DNA of 64,000 nt, taken from positions 1,302,001-1,366,000 of the forward strand of contig JAHRHY010000010.1 of NCBI GenBank assembly GCA_019671135.1, in the 5' to 3' direction. This DNA comes from Linnemannia hyalina (lineage: Eukaryota > Mortierellomycota > Mortierellomycetes > Mortierellales > Mortierellaceae). The notes under the pieces were generated by a model. The model did not search any database and was not told where the DNA came from. It saw only the letters and a list, made by a program, of their open reading frames with translations. The first letter of the stretch is position 1, and each line of letters opens with the position of its first letter. Both the position numbers and the translations under genes were made by a program. This document shows positions 37,753 to 48,669 of this stretch, one piece after another.

Positions 37753-40249
37753 TCAGAGCCTGGGAGTCTCAGTGGTGGGAGAGGTAGGAGGGCTGTCAAT
37801 GCGAGTTGATGGCAACATGGCAGTCGCCACAGCTGAAGCTTGTCGCAATCCAAGAGCCATACCCGCAGGAACTGGATGTACAGGCGACAGAATCTCTGGA
37901 TTCGCAGATACCGCAGCGGAGGCAGCAAGTGGACCCGTCTTGAGCTGGGGCAACAAGTGAGGATCGACATTGCACTCATCCATCAACTCGTTCACAAAGA
38001 CGTCAACCTCGGCCTCCATCTCTTCATCAACTTCAGGGAAATTTTCGAGGTGATCATCGTTACGGTAGAGGGAGAGGTATGAATCTGTACCATACCCTTC
38101 CATCGAGATGAGCGACAGGTCACCGCCAAAGTACCGAGCGATCACGCGAGCGAGCGGCAGGCCGTGTCCCGATCCGTGGAGAGGCGAGTCCAAGTAGTCT
38201 TTGGCCTCACTGACAACACCGCCCATTGTGGCCAACGAGTCGGCGGCGGTGGCAAACATGGTTGAGCTGGCGACATCTTGAGAAGGATGAGATGGTCGAG
38301 ACTTAACAGAGTTGACATAGCTCCAGATGTTTTCCATGTCCGACAAGGCCAGTCCGCCTCCTTGGTCCGTAATCTTGATCGTCACATCCTCACCGCCATC
38401 AACAAGCGTCAGCGTCACCGGCGGCATTGCAGACCGAGCAGCCGCTCCTCCCTTTCTCTCCGTCGACAACCCAATGGTCACGGGAGACCCATCACGAAGG
38501 TGGGCATCACATGTCGCACGCATAGAGTTCTTGAGCAACTCATAAATATTCCTATGCAAGAACTCGTCGATATAGGTGGCCGAGATGTCAGGGTTGGGTG
38601 TCTGGATCATGACCGAGGGTGCTGACTGACCATAGTGAGCTGCACAGACTCGCTGGGCGTCACGGATGGCTTGCTTGGAGATCGAGAGGGGATTCACGCG
38701 TTGGATTAGGTTCATGCCTCTGTCATGCAGTGCCAGATGCTCTCCTGTTGAATGTCAGAGAAAGAAGGAAGGTGAGTTATGATGTCATGATACTCCCTCC
38801 AAGGCGCATGTTTGGGGTGTGGAAAAAAATGCGACGATTGGAGAAACCTCGGGAGCAATATGGCACTAGTGCATGAGGGAAATGAGAAAATAGCGCACCC
38901 GCTAGCCGCCACACCACTACTTCTACCACATCAACCTGCATAAAGTAACTTTCTGCGTCCTTTTTTTACCACAAGTCTGCAGCAAAGAAAGAAGCACCCA
39001 GACAAAAAATCGTGGTGTATAAAACAAGACTTACCAATCAAGAGCCGAGTACCAAGGTTGATAGTATAGAACCGGTTAAAGAAGGATTGTATGGCTTTGT
39101 CGGTCTCTGGATCAATGCATCGATCGTTATTGCCATCTTTCGTACTACTGCCGCCAGAGAGAACTTGGTCCTGTTTGGCGTCATATTGGCCTTGGACAGT
39201 AGCGACCAGCTCCCTGAAGCCTTGACTGATGGCTAGCATCTTTACCTTATGTCGTTGTTCCAGGTTTCTGAGCAGGGCCGTGAATTCTTCTTCCAGCTTG
39301 GGTGTGGATGGCTTTGGCATCTGTGTTACCAAACTATGAGGGATTCGATAGAATGAATACTCAGAAAAGTCAATTGGAAGTTCATGATAAAAAAAAATAT
39401 CATGTTAGACCGAGAGTGAGGAAGAGGAAGGGACAACAATGTTGGTGTCAACTGGATGCCCTTTTAACGAATGTGGAAGTCCCTCACTTCTCTTTTGGAA
39501 TAGCAGTGTCATGAAATAATTAAGGGATGATCTTTGACAGTGTTGGCGAGAGAATGGGCTACTCTGTCTTTCCCTTTTCGTTCTATCCATTTTACTCTAG
39601 AATAAGATCATAGGGATAACTTTAACCTGTTATGAAAGAAAATAATATGAGGAAAGGGTGTCTTCCTTTCTATTTGTTTTCACCATACCTGATGTCTTCG
39701 ACGTAAGATCGGGCGACCTGTTGGAAGGTCGGCATGTCCGTCATGTTGACCGGCAGCAGCGTCGAGTTGAGCAGCTTGAGTGCGTGTGACAGCCGAATGG
39801 GGAGTTCTTGGTGCAGGAAGACAGCCGGGATCACTAGAGCGCTCTGGTTCTTGGACTCTAGCACATGTCTGTTGAATCATTGTTAATTGGAAGATGTGTA
39901 GAAGATAGAATTGTTAAAGAAAAGGATGTCATCAAAGAAAAAGAGCAGAGACGAGATCCTCCATCAGAGAAAAAACGGTGTTTACCTTCCGAGGCTGTAC
40001 ATTTGCTTGAGCTAGATAAAGTAGAATGGAGAGATGGATGTGGAGGTAAGTTGCTCCTGCGCTCTGAAAGAAAAAATATGTTCTTTTCAGGTCGATAGCA
40101 CTTGTTCAACTGAAGAGCATTGGCGGGGTTGTTGTAATGAGTGTCAATGCGAAAGGGCTGCTTACAGAGAGTCTTGTTGCCTTTGTGCGACATAGCTTAG
40201 AGACCAGGTCGGTCGGTAAAGCATGAAAGGCTGCCTGAGTTCTGTTCAT
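37753..40249 (-). CDS. Mitochondrial protein kinase of the PDK/BCKDK family
   Basis: Histidine-kinase-like Ser kinase that phosphorylates and inactivates a mitochondrial 2-oxoacid dehydrogenase (pyruvate or branched-chain). Five exons (40249-40166, 40011-39986, 39868-39689, 39333-39035, 38744-37753) give 526 residues. The first exon gives an Arg/Ser-containing leader (MNRTQAAFHALPTDLVSK) and with the 26-nt exon 2 reads TRLSLKQMYSLGR, the family's PLSLKQ-type box. Then ALVIPAVFLHQELPIRLSHA, FFNRFYTINLGTRLLIGEH, the N box ELLKNSMRATCDAH, the G1 box ITDQGGGLALSDMENIWSY, the G2 box GSGHGLPLARVIARYFGGDL and MEGYGTDSYLSL. The roughly 85-residue C-terminal extension is acidic, then Ala/Pro/Ser-rich, longer than in animal PDKs. 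The substrate cannot be chosen from sequence alone. Confidence 0.9.
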
Positions 40250-41170
40250 TGTTCAACGAAGGCGAAATTGTGGTTGATTATAGTGTTGTTTTGTTGTAGC
40301 GTGAGTTGTGGTTGATGCGAGGGATGTAGTGAAGAAGTGGATAGAATGTTGTTATTATTGATATTGGTGGATGTAAGAGTAATTGTTGGATGTGATGGCA
40401 AAGAAGAAGAGGACAGAGACGAGGGGGTGTCGAGGATGGACTTAAAGGGTGACGGGGCCATGTCACCGTGGACGATAGCGAGTGCCGGATGAGGATTAAT
40501 GGTTTATGCTACAAGGTTATCCGTCAGGAGAAGGGGGCTTTTGAATGAGTGATTTGATGTAAGAGGATGGCAAAGAGAAGAAAAGAAGTAGAAAGAGCAA
40601 ACAAGCGTGGTGCGAAAGAAGGAAAGAAAAAGATCTGATTCCACCTCCATCTGGTCCATCTCCTCATTGTTCATCTCAACTTGCCCATCGTCATCATCTC
40701 ACTCTCGTGTTCAGCTGAGCACCGCCAGTCTAGTTTCTGTCGTCCTTCAATGCCTTCCATTTTTGATTCGTTGGTCAAGGAGAGTCCTGCATCCACTAGC
40801 CAAATCTGTCAGACAACCTTCGTCATCGAGCGCCTTCCCTTCTTTTCTTCTTTCCTTCTTTACATTTCCTATGCGACCCTCACAGTGACCCCTCTCAATG
40901 TCTCTTGCGGCAAGGTGTCATATCCGGTGTTGTCCTGACTAGTAAAACGTCGTTCCTTTTTCAACGGTCCCTACTGAATATGCTCTGTGCGCGTTTCCAT
41001 TGCCTGTTCCTCTCTATGACCTGAATGACTCTAGTCCTCAGCTATGTTTGCACAGGTGTTGCAGCATGGTGTAGATTGTATATGCGATAAAGGGTTTATT
41101 AGGAGAGGTCTATATTACAAGAAGATGTGGCAGTAGTAAAAAAGGGTTGGTAGGAAAGAATGGGGGTTCT
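40250..41170. other. Spacer between PDK-type kinase and copper locus
   Basis: Upstream region of the kinase gene (40250-40620) and mixed sequence to 41170, where the 3' end of the minus-strand Cys-rich gene begins. No coding region was supported. Confidence 0.5.
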
Positions 41171-41968
41171 TTACATGACCAAGGAGGAGATACCGGCGGC
41201 AATGACAGCCAAGGCCGAGACCATGGTCATGGATCCAGCAAGGGAGGAAGCAGCGTTCCCGTGGTCAGAGTGATCGCCACTGGTGGGCTTGGGGTCAGCA
41301 GATCCCGAGGTAGTAGCGGGGGCAGCGGGGGCCTTGTAGGTAGCGTTACAGAAAGGAGCAAAGGTGGTGTTCTTGCACATGGCGTTGAACGAGGGGCATT
41401 GGCTCATGTCGGGCATGTCCAAGCACAATCCCTTCCATGCAGAGACTTCATCGCACTGGCTGTATCCGGAAGCATTGGGGGCGGGGCAGGTCTTGCAGTC
41501 GGTCATGCCGGGCATCTCCTGGCAGACAGAGTAGATAGCGCCAGTGACGATCTTGCCCGAGGGGAGACCAGGGAAGGTGGCCTGGGTCTTGCAGTTGGGG
41601 ATCAGCGAGGTGGCGCTGCAGAAGACAGAGTAGGACTTTGCACAGGCAGCTTGGGTGACGGCGGTGTCCTCCTTGGCCGTGCAGAGGGTGGCGAGGATGG
41701 TGAGAGGAGCACAGTAGGTAGGGTTGAGGGACTTGTCGGCGGCACAGGCGACGTTGAGCGAGCATCCGGGGAGGTACGTGTTGGCCGTGCAGATCTCGGT
41801 AATGGCGCTGGTGATGTTGGCGGTGGGGATGGAGTAGTTGGCGCAGGAGGCGTCGGCAGGGTTGGTCAAGCAGACCGAGGGAGTGGTATCACCGTGGTCG
41901 TGGCCCTCGTGGGCAGAGACAGTGGCGACAAGGGCGGTGGCGACGGCGAGGAACAATGAGGTACGCAT
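41171..41968 (-). CDS. Secreted His/Cys-rich protein with GPI-type tail, homologous to the CTR ectodomain next door
   Basis: Intronless, 265 residues. A clear signal peptide (MRTSLFLAVATALVATVSA) is followed by HEGHDHGDTTPS, so the predicted mature protein starts with His and carries three His in six residues. The Cys-rich region has the pattern CLTNPADASC, TYLPGCSLNVAC, YCAPLTILATLC, then CKTCPAP and LCLDMPDMSQCPSFNAMC; the same pattern occurs in the ectodomain of the divergent CTR transporter at 43322. Near the C-terminus are Ser/Thr/Pro residues, a second His patch (GDHSDHGN) and a hydrophobic tail (MVSALAVIAAGISSLVM) typical of GPI attachment. The likely role is binding or handing over copper at the cell surface (inference from the shared domain and neighbour). 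Confidence 0.82.
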   Translation of the reverse strand: MRTSLFLAVATALVATVSAHEGHDHGDTTPSVCLTNPADASCANYSIPTANITSAITEICTANTYLPGCSLNVACAADKSLNPTYCAPLTILATLCTAKEDTAVTQAACAKSYSVFCSATSLIPNCKTQATFPGLPSGKIVTGAIYSVCQEMPGMTDCKTCPAPNASGYSQCDEVSAWKGLCLDMPDMSQCPSFNAMCKNTTFAPFCNATYKAPAAPATTSGSADPKPTSGDHSDHGNAASSLAGSMTMVSALAVIAAGISSLVM

Positions 41969-43321
41969 CTTGAGTTGGTTGTTGAGTTGGTTGGTGTTGA
42001 AAGGGAAGTTGTTGAGATTGTGGTTGGAGTGAAGAAAGAAGAGTGGGAAAGAAGAGGGTTTTTATGTATTGGAACTGACAGGAAGGGAGGAGGTGGCGAA
42101 GGAACAGGTTTGACAGGTTGGAGAGTGAAGAGGACCTCGCTGGCCATTGTCGCAGAACAACATTGTGGATTGGGTTGGATTGGGTCGGATTTGGGTTGAT
42201 ACAAACAAAGAGATGGAGTATGTGGGAAACCGAGGAAAAGCAAGAAGAGAGAATTACAGGGGGCACAAGGCAACAGGTCTTCGTCGTCATCTGGTGTGAG
42301 AGCGAGAAGGGAAAATATGGCGAATGAATCAAACTCAATACTATGAACATATGAAAAAAAATATGTTTAAACTCAAAATGACATTCTCTTGGTGTGTGTT
42401 TGGGTTTTGACAACCTTTTTCCGTCGGGACTCGATTCCATCCAATTGCCAGTCAAGCAAGCAACCACCGTTGACAACCTGTGCGCCCAACAGGTTGCTAT
42501 TTCATTCATTATTCTTTCTCTTTGACTTTATCTTTTCGGCGTTGCTACCCATGTTGGCGATAAGTGAAGGAGCTTGGAGGGCGTCTTGTACTTTTTGAAA
42601 AGTAACATACAAGCAAGACAAGGCAAGCGGAGGTCTTGACAGACCCCGAAAGGTACTCACTCTCCCTATTCCATCTTAGGGGTCGATTTCTCATCTCTTT
42701 CCAATTCAATCGGCGACATACTGACATGCACAAACAAACAACAAACAAAGATGATTCACACACACCACTCACACACATTTTTCATCTCTGGGGATGGATC
42801 CAGTTTGAGTGTCTTGTCTGTCTTCACTTCTATTCCCCCCACTGGTTTACCTTGTCACTTTTATCCTTCTCTTCTTTTCCCTTCTCTCTCTCTCTCTCTC
42901 TCTCATACATACACACTTCTCTTTCTCTTTGCACATACACACACACTCCTTCACATTTACCCGCCAGCCCTTGCCTCGCACCCCCTCGCGCCTAAAAAAA
43001 AGTCTGTCAAACTTGACAGCTCATCTACTTTCGGCCCATTCACTTTCACTCATTCCGCATCGCAGTTTTCCTTTTTGACATTCTTTTTTGACATTCTCGA
43101 TTCATAAGACAACTCCTGACGCCCGCCTCAACCCACACCGACTTGGCGTTCTCCCTTTCCTCTTCCCTTTAGTTTTTCCATTGCTGACAGTTCTCAGTTG
43201 ATATAAACCAGGAGGGTCGTCGTCCTCTTTCCCACTTTTTTTTTCTATTTTTTTCTTCACTTCGATCATTCGATTTCACACCTACATCCCCTGAAATATT
43301 CTCCCTTCCCTCCCCTTTGGA
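41969..43321. promoter_or_regulatory. Shared divergent promoter region of the Cys-rich protein and CTR genes
   Basis: 1.35 kb between two divergent ATGs. TATA-like sequences lie about 90-120 bp before each start (minus strand CATAAAAA near 42059-42067; plus strand TATAAA near 43202). TTGACA/TGTCAA occurs eight times (42110, 42407, 42470, 42636, 43005, 43013, 43075, 43088), about eight times the density seen in other spacers here. At 43004-43019 it forms a perfect dyad CTGTCAA-AC-TTGACAG. AAAGGTACTCA at 42649 recurs upstream of the DUF1775 gene (48219). A CT repeat lies at about 42887-42903. Confidence 0.55.
43004..43019. promoter_or_regulatory. Dyad CTGTCAA-AC-TTGACAG, candidate operator
   Basis: Perfect 7-bp inverted repeat with a 2-base spacer, about 300 bp upstream of the CTR start. 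A related dyad, TGTCAA-AA-TTGACA, lies at 47412-47425 and a looser one, TGTCA-ATTC-TGACA, at 48424-48437 upstream of the DUF1775 gene. Confidence 0.5.
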
Positions 43322-44539
43322 ATGATGCTGCAATCGCTCGTTCCTTCCAAGGCTTCGGCCTTCCTTGCCGTCCTCCTGGCCCTCACCGCAGGAAGCCAAG
43401 TCCAAGCCCAGGCGGTCAACTGTCTGGTCACCCCCTCAGACCCCTCATGCGTCTCTTTCGTTCTTCCTCCCGCAACAGTCACGGCTGATATCGAGGGACT
43501 CTGCACCCAGATGCCCTACATGCCCGGCTGCTCCCTCTACAGCTCCTGCAAGGCCGCCTCCAAGACCGACCAGTGGTGCACCCCCTTCTCCGTCCTCGCC
43601 GACATCTGCTCGGTCGATATGCCCATGATGAAGGACTGCAAGAACTATATCGCCCTCTGCGGTTCCGCTGCAAACCAGACCACTGCCTCAAGACCCTCTG
43701 TCTGCACGTCTGCCCCTATGATCGAAGCTTTCCCCACCACCAAGAACGCCTCGGCCCTTGTCATCGACATCTGCACAGAGATGGACATGGCTGGCTGTGA
43801 GCGCTGCCCCAAGCCTGCACCAGGTGCCTATGCCGCCGACTGCGATACCCTTGGCACCTACGCGATCCTCTGCAAGGCCATGCCTGATATGTCCCAATGC
43901 GCGACCTGGAAGTCGATGTGCTCTGCCTCTTCTGCCACCGCCTCGTCCTTGAGCTTCCAGTCGTCTGAGTACTGTGCCGCTGGTGTGGGTAGTCCCGAGA
44001 TGAACCCTCCCGCCATGCGCATGTACTTCCACTTGGGTTTCTCCGACTACGTCCTCTTCGAAAAGTGGGTCCCCCGCAACCAGGGCCAGTACGTTGGCAC
44101 CTGGTTCGCGCTCTTCTTCTTGACTCTCGTCTTCCAAACCATCTCGACCTACCGCACCTGCCTCGAGTCTCGCTGGGCTGAGGAACAGGCGGCCGAGAAC
44201 GACGACACCTCCAAGTCCGATTCCTCTGAGCGTCTTACCTCCTTCGGCGGTGATGGCAAGCATCGGTCGTCGATTTTCATGCACTGGATCCAGCTCTGGC
44301 GCCAACCCTGGTCTCTGAAGGAGGTCAAGCAGAACGTCATCCGCGCCCTCTTGACCTTTGTCGAGACCACGCTTGGCTATGCGTTGATGTTGGTTACCAT
44401 GACCTTCAACGTGCCTCTGTTCTTTGCCGTCATTGCCGGTCTGACCATTGGATCTGTTGTATTTTCAAGACAGCGTTCCGCCGGAGTTGCTCGGGGTGAC
44501 AGCAACTCCAGCGCCACCGGATGCGCAGGCTGTGGATAA
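43322..44539 (+). CDS. CTR-type copper transporter with Cys-rich extracellular domain
   Basis: High-affinity Cu(I) importer of the plasma membrane. Intronless, 405 residues. Signal peptide (FLAVLLALTAGSQVQA), then a Cys-rich ectodomain (CLVTPSDPSC, YMPGCSLYSSC, WCTPFSVLADIC, CERCPKPAPG, CKAMPDMSQCATWKSMC) matching the gene at 41171-41968. The CTR core follows: MNPPAMRMYFHLGFSDYVLF (MxM near TM1), TM1 (VGTWFALFFLTLVFQTIS), a cytosolic loop rich in Ser/Asp/Glu, TM2 with the essential Mx3M (YALMLVTMTFN) and TM3 with the GxxxG packing motif (AGLTIGSVVF). The C-terminus ends in a Cys cluster (TGCAGCG) that may hand copper to chaperones. A second ATG directly follows the first, so the start is 43322 or 43325. 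Confidence 0.93.
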   Translation: MMLQSLVPSKASAFLAVLLALTAGSQVQAQAVNCLVTPSDPSCVSFVLPPATVTADIEGLCTQMPYMPGCSLYSSCKAASKTDQWCTPFSVLADICSVDMPMMKDCKNYIALCGSAANQTTASRPSVCTSAPMIEAFPTTKNASALVIDICTEMDMAGCERCPKPAPGAYAADCDTLGTYAILCKAMPDMSQCATWKSMCSASSATASSLSFQSSEYCAAGVGSPEMNPPAMRMYFHLGFSDYVLFEKWVPRNQGQYVGTWFALFFLTLVFQTISTYRTCLESRWAEEQAAENDDTSKSDSSERLTSFGGDGKHRSSIFMHWIQLWRQPWSLKEVKQNVIRALLTFVETTLGYALMLVTMTFNVPLFFAVIAGLTIGSVVFSRQRSAGVARGDSNSSATGCAGCG

Positions 44540-46215
44540 GCTATGTCCGCGATATCTTCTTCATATACCATCCATTACTTCACAATAAATGCATACTTCT
44601 TTGAACAATAACACCTATGCCTTTCAATGACATGTACTAAAGAAGAAGGAAAACAACGTGAAAAGACCATGGATCTAGAATCACTCATTCTATGATAGTC
44701 TCTACACTCCATACTTTTTTTTGTCATGTTAGCTGCAAAGGTAAATGCTCAACCCACTAGTCCAAGTTCACAATCGATAGTTGGTGCTTATTAGTTTACT
44801 TTTTTTTCTGACAAGGTCAACAAGGTACCCACTTTGAGATTGTCAACAATGGCGCATCCTCCCATCCTTTTCAGGCCCATCAACAAGAGCGCTCTTTGAT
44901 CGCATGTCAGGGGGGACGGTCGGCGCCTTTTCAACAACAAAGCGAAAAGAACATATTTGACATTTCCAATCAACAGATGAATGCAAGGCCAGGGGAAGGA
45001 GGAGACAGAGAGGTAATGCTCACACACCTGTCAAAAAGATGTCAAAAACGACGTTTTTTGTTTGACAACGTGCGTTTGTGTGGTTTCCTTCTGCTCTGTT
45101 CTGCCTCCCCCTATCGACCACCCCTGAAGGCAATTGGCCCGGGTAACCCTTTTGATATTATTTTATTCCTTTGGTCTTTTTTTTGACAGGCGACGAACAG
45201 AAGAAAATAACCATTGATGGACTTACTCTATGAAGGTTAACAAACTATTGCTGGAGAGCAGATACTAAACTCAAGCGTGATCCACTGCAGCACCATCACC
45301 ACTGGTCATTTTTCTTTCTGGCACATCAATTTCGCGGTAATCTTTTGCCCTCATCCCACTGACACTTGTACACGCACTGCTACCGTCGGCAACTACCATT
45401 GAAAGAGTAAGTATATGTGTTCATAACAGTGCATAGTCTCTCTACTTCTCAACGCGAAAAAAAATGCATCGCGCTTTTCAGAAGAAAAAAAAAAGGCTCG
45501 ATGAAGTTCGACTCGCAGCAAGTGTTCATTTTTGTCTAATCGCTTGCTCTGCTTCTTTTGTGAAGGTGCTTTTTTCTTCCGTTCCTTTTGTTTTCTTTGG
45601 CGGTTAACTAGGTTCCTTGTTTTTGTTTGTTCTGATGGCTCTGAAGATGTTAGACAAAATAAAATGCAGCTGAATTCTCTGAAAGTCTTCAATTGGTGAC
45701 AGCCGGACTCTCTTCGGTATTCCTGCCTTGTTACAAACAGGAAGTCTTGACCACCTCGACTTGAAAGCACTCGAAGGGAAAGGAGTACTTCGGAACTGTC
45801 TTTCGGGTCTTGTGGTGCTTGGCGGTTTACCGGATCTCAACATTAAGAGGATACGAACACAATTGATTGGGGATCGGATTCCGCCGAAGAGGGGTCGTCT
45901 ATTGCAGCAGCAGCAGCAAGAGGAGGAGGAAGAGGAGGAGGAGGAGGAGGAAGGCTTACGCCAGACCCCAATCCATCATTCTGGCATTCAGCTTATCGAC
46001 GCTCTTGGATACCATTTAGAGGCGAAGTTGGTAAAGCACCGTCGTTCTTTTTCGCGTTTTAGGACTACTTATATTTTTTTTATCGGTTGATCCCTATTTT
46101 TCGCTCGCGCCACTTACATGAATATTTTTCATTCCATTTGTTGGTAGTTGTCCAGTAACAGCCTGAGCGTCCATCCAGCGATCGATCTGAACAACAGCAT
46201 ACAGGAACCATCAGC

Positions 46216-47136
46216 ATGTTGATTCTTCGAAGACTATCCTGCAGGAAGACATTCGATTATGGTGGATCGCCCTTGTCGTTTCTCTCATTTTTGTACGGCC
46301 AGTGGTTCATACTCGACGCTCGATCCGAGGAAAATTCTTTTCGCCATTTAAGAAAAGACAGCGCTGGAATTGAGAATCGGAAAACCATATCGCGCGAAGG
46401 TGCCGCCAACGAAATGATTCGACATCATCACGGCGAGCTGACCGCGGCATCGATCTGCAAAGCCACAGTGGACGCCATTCAGCATTCGATAAGTTGCAGG
46501 AACACATCCTACGCGAAACGTATGGTGTCCATACCAAAACCATCCAAAATCGCTCGACACTCCAACATTACAGCATCGCCTGCGGCATCATTTCAACTAC
46601 TCACTACATCGTCGGACATGTCAAGACAAAAAAAGAGACAAGTCTCTTCGAGACCTACTCAACCAAGGAACGACCATTCGTTCGCTTACCGTGATTGCTA
46701 CATTCTGAACACCTGCATCAATATTCGACGGCGTTCAACTTCAGAAAGTTGTTTTCGACACCCACTTTCGCCTCTCATTTTTATCGACCGATCAACAGGA
46801 ATGAGAATCGACACCAAGGTGGCGTGGCAAAACAAGACTGGAAAATTGGAAAGCATGGAACAATCGACATATGGAGAGTTGATCCAGGAAAGAAATAACC
46901 TCCGCTGCCATCTGTCGTCAATTGTAATACCAAACAGCAAAGAGATCGATCTATCACGAAAGAATGAAAACTTGACCCCCATAAATATAAGTTTCTTTCT
47001 CATTGCGCTGAATATGCCTCATCGTCCTTTTTGTAGTTGTCAAGGCCTGACTAAATCATTCTTGTACGACTCGAAAACATATACTCCGTATTTTATCTTT
47101 TTCACTCTTGCCTTGCACAGTAAAAGTCTTGACTGA
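46216..47136 (+). other. 306-codon open frame, unrecognised; overlaps a broken frame
   Basis: The frame is open for 306 codons from ATG 46216, unusually long for non-coding DNA, yet its codon choice is not like neighbouring genes and no domain is visible. In the frame one base earlier, 46215-46898 reads with the local preference for ATC, GTC, TTC, AAG and GAG, and contains a membrane-helix-like segment (LWWIALVVSLIFV) and KLQEHILRETYGVHTKTIQ, but is interrupted by TGA near 46371 and 46692 and ends at 46898. I read this as a possible pseudogene; neither frame is claimed as a working gene. Confidence 0.25.
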
Positions 47137-47352
47137 GTCCCATGAATGCCAATTGAATGAGATATCGACTTGTACCCATCTGGCGCCGCCAAATTGCCAC
47201 AAGAAAGCTTTGTTGATTGAAGGACATCATTCATTTATGGGCTTTTCTTGTGTTCTGGCGCCTTCTGCGATAAGCGATGAATCAACTTGCATCCTTCTGA
47301 GGATTTGAAGTTGCAATATTATTTCTGCATCTCACTAGTGTGACCTGCAGGC

Positions 47353-47358
<6 letters not shown>

Positions 47359-47393
<35 letters not shown>
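47359..47393. repeat. GACA tetranucleotide microsatellite
   Basis: About nine GACA units in the spacer between the CTR and DUF1775 genes, just upstream of the TGTCAA-AA-TTGACA dyad at 47412. Confidence 0.9.
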
Positions 47394-48562
47394 TAGCCCA
47401 GACCAAATCCCTGTCAAAATTGACAAGGCTGTCAAAAGAGAAGTGCGATGGACCCGAGTCAGAAATATGTCAAGACACCGACCGTCTTCCCAGAAACTTC
47501 CAACCAAAATAAAGTTTACTTTTGACAACCACCTTGTCGCTTAACCAATTCCCTTTTTTTGACGTATCCTCACAAGTTGAGTGGATGACTCGGGACCAAT
47601 CTGTATTTCTGTCATGCATGATGGCCGTTCAGTACAAAAAACAAAGTGGACCAAAAAGGCGCCGATCGATTGTTCTGTTGAGGCTGTTGATGTGTTGCAG
47701 CGCGGTACATCGTTCGTTTAACACCAAACACTTTTTGTCCTCTGTCTGCTTTACTGATTGTGGCAATGGCAAAGATACGGTACATGCGGGCCATACGTGT
47801 GGATCTGAGTTTTGGCAAAACAGATGGAAGGTGAAAGATGAGGCGGGTGTCGATTCCTCAATTGGGAAGCAGATCCGAACAGCACAGTCGACAAAAGGGC
47901 ATAGTGAGGAGGTACAAGTCTCGTGGCCATACATACTCTTCTTTTTTTTCCTCCTTTGATGTAGGCCATGTTGACATCGTCCGTTAGCGAATAAAGCTTC
48001 TCGGTCGCACTCTGTCACACTCATTCGGACATCTTTTTTTCATGTTCAACTCGATCGTAATTCTCCTTCTCCAGCCTCTTTGTCGTTATTTTATTTTTTT
48101 TCATTTATAATTTAGCGTGTGAACGAGGTTGTTGTGGTTTACCGAGGCCCTCGAAGGAGGGCTGAAAATAAAGTTGTGTTTTGACAGGCCTGCCATTGGT
48201 GAGATGCTCACACACCTCAAAGGTACTCAATTTTTACGTCTTTGTTTGTGTGTGCTTGCTTTACTGCTCTCCTATCAATCTGCCATCGCAAGGCAAGGCG
48301 AGGCAAGGCGAAGGGATGGGTACCTTCTTCGTATTCGTCCTCTTTGTTTCCCATTCTGACTTCCGCTCAACAGTCAGCCATCTTATGGACTGAGACGTAA
48401 AAACCTAAAGGAAAGAAGACATCTGTCAATTCTGACAAGCACGCCAACACAGATGTTGGGAGGCCACACCCCCCTTCAACCTCCTCAGCCTCGACCCCCG
48501 CCAGCCAGGGGCCAGAAAAAAAATAACAAACGACAAGGTTCTCTTCACCCCCCTAGCTTCGG

Positions 48563-48569
48563 TATAAAA
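48563..48569 (+). promoter_or_regulatory. TATA box of the DUF1775/YcnI-like gene
   Basis: TATAAAA in GGTATAAAAGCGG, about 100 bp before the ATG, followed by a CT-rich leader. A strong TATA element suggests a highly inducible gene. Confidence 0.6.
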
Positions 48570-48669
48570 GCGGCCGCTTCCTTTCGTTTCACTTTTTTTT
48601 TTCTTTATCTCTGATCTACACTCATCTCCTTCCAACCAACTCACCCCTTACATCCACACATAACCAACA

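Larger units (their letters stand above)
44540..48669. other. 4.1-kb spacer inside the copper locus: repeated motifs and decayed or uncertain frames
   Basis: Not convincingly genic. 44830-45190 has seven TTGACA/TGTCAA sites, and 47412-47527 five in about 115 bp. ATGCTCACACACCT occurs at 45016-45029 and again at 48204-48217. At 45686-46040 an open stretch (IPALLQTGSLDHLDLKALEG, poly-Gln/Glu at about 45906-45950) could splice (donor TTG|GTAAAG near 46030, acceptor near 46147) to a short exon stopping at 46221; unrecognised. At 46216-47136 a 306-codon frame overlaps another frame with more typical codon use but two TGA stops. A TATA box (TATAAAA at 48563-48569) precedes the DUF1775 gene. Confidence 0.4.

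Noticed and set aside
39858..40193. Alternative first exon of the dehydrogenase kinase starting MSHKGNKTLCKQ
   Set aside because: No donor in that frame joins in phase to the LKQMYSLG exon; the frame starting at 40249 joins in phase 0 and gives the family's start.
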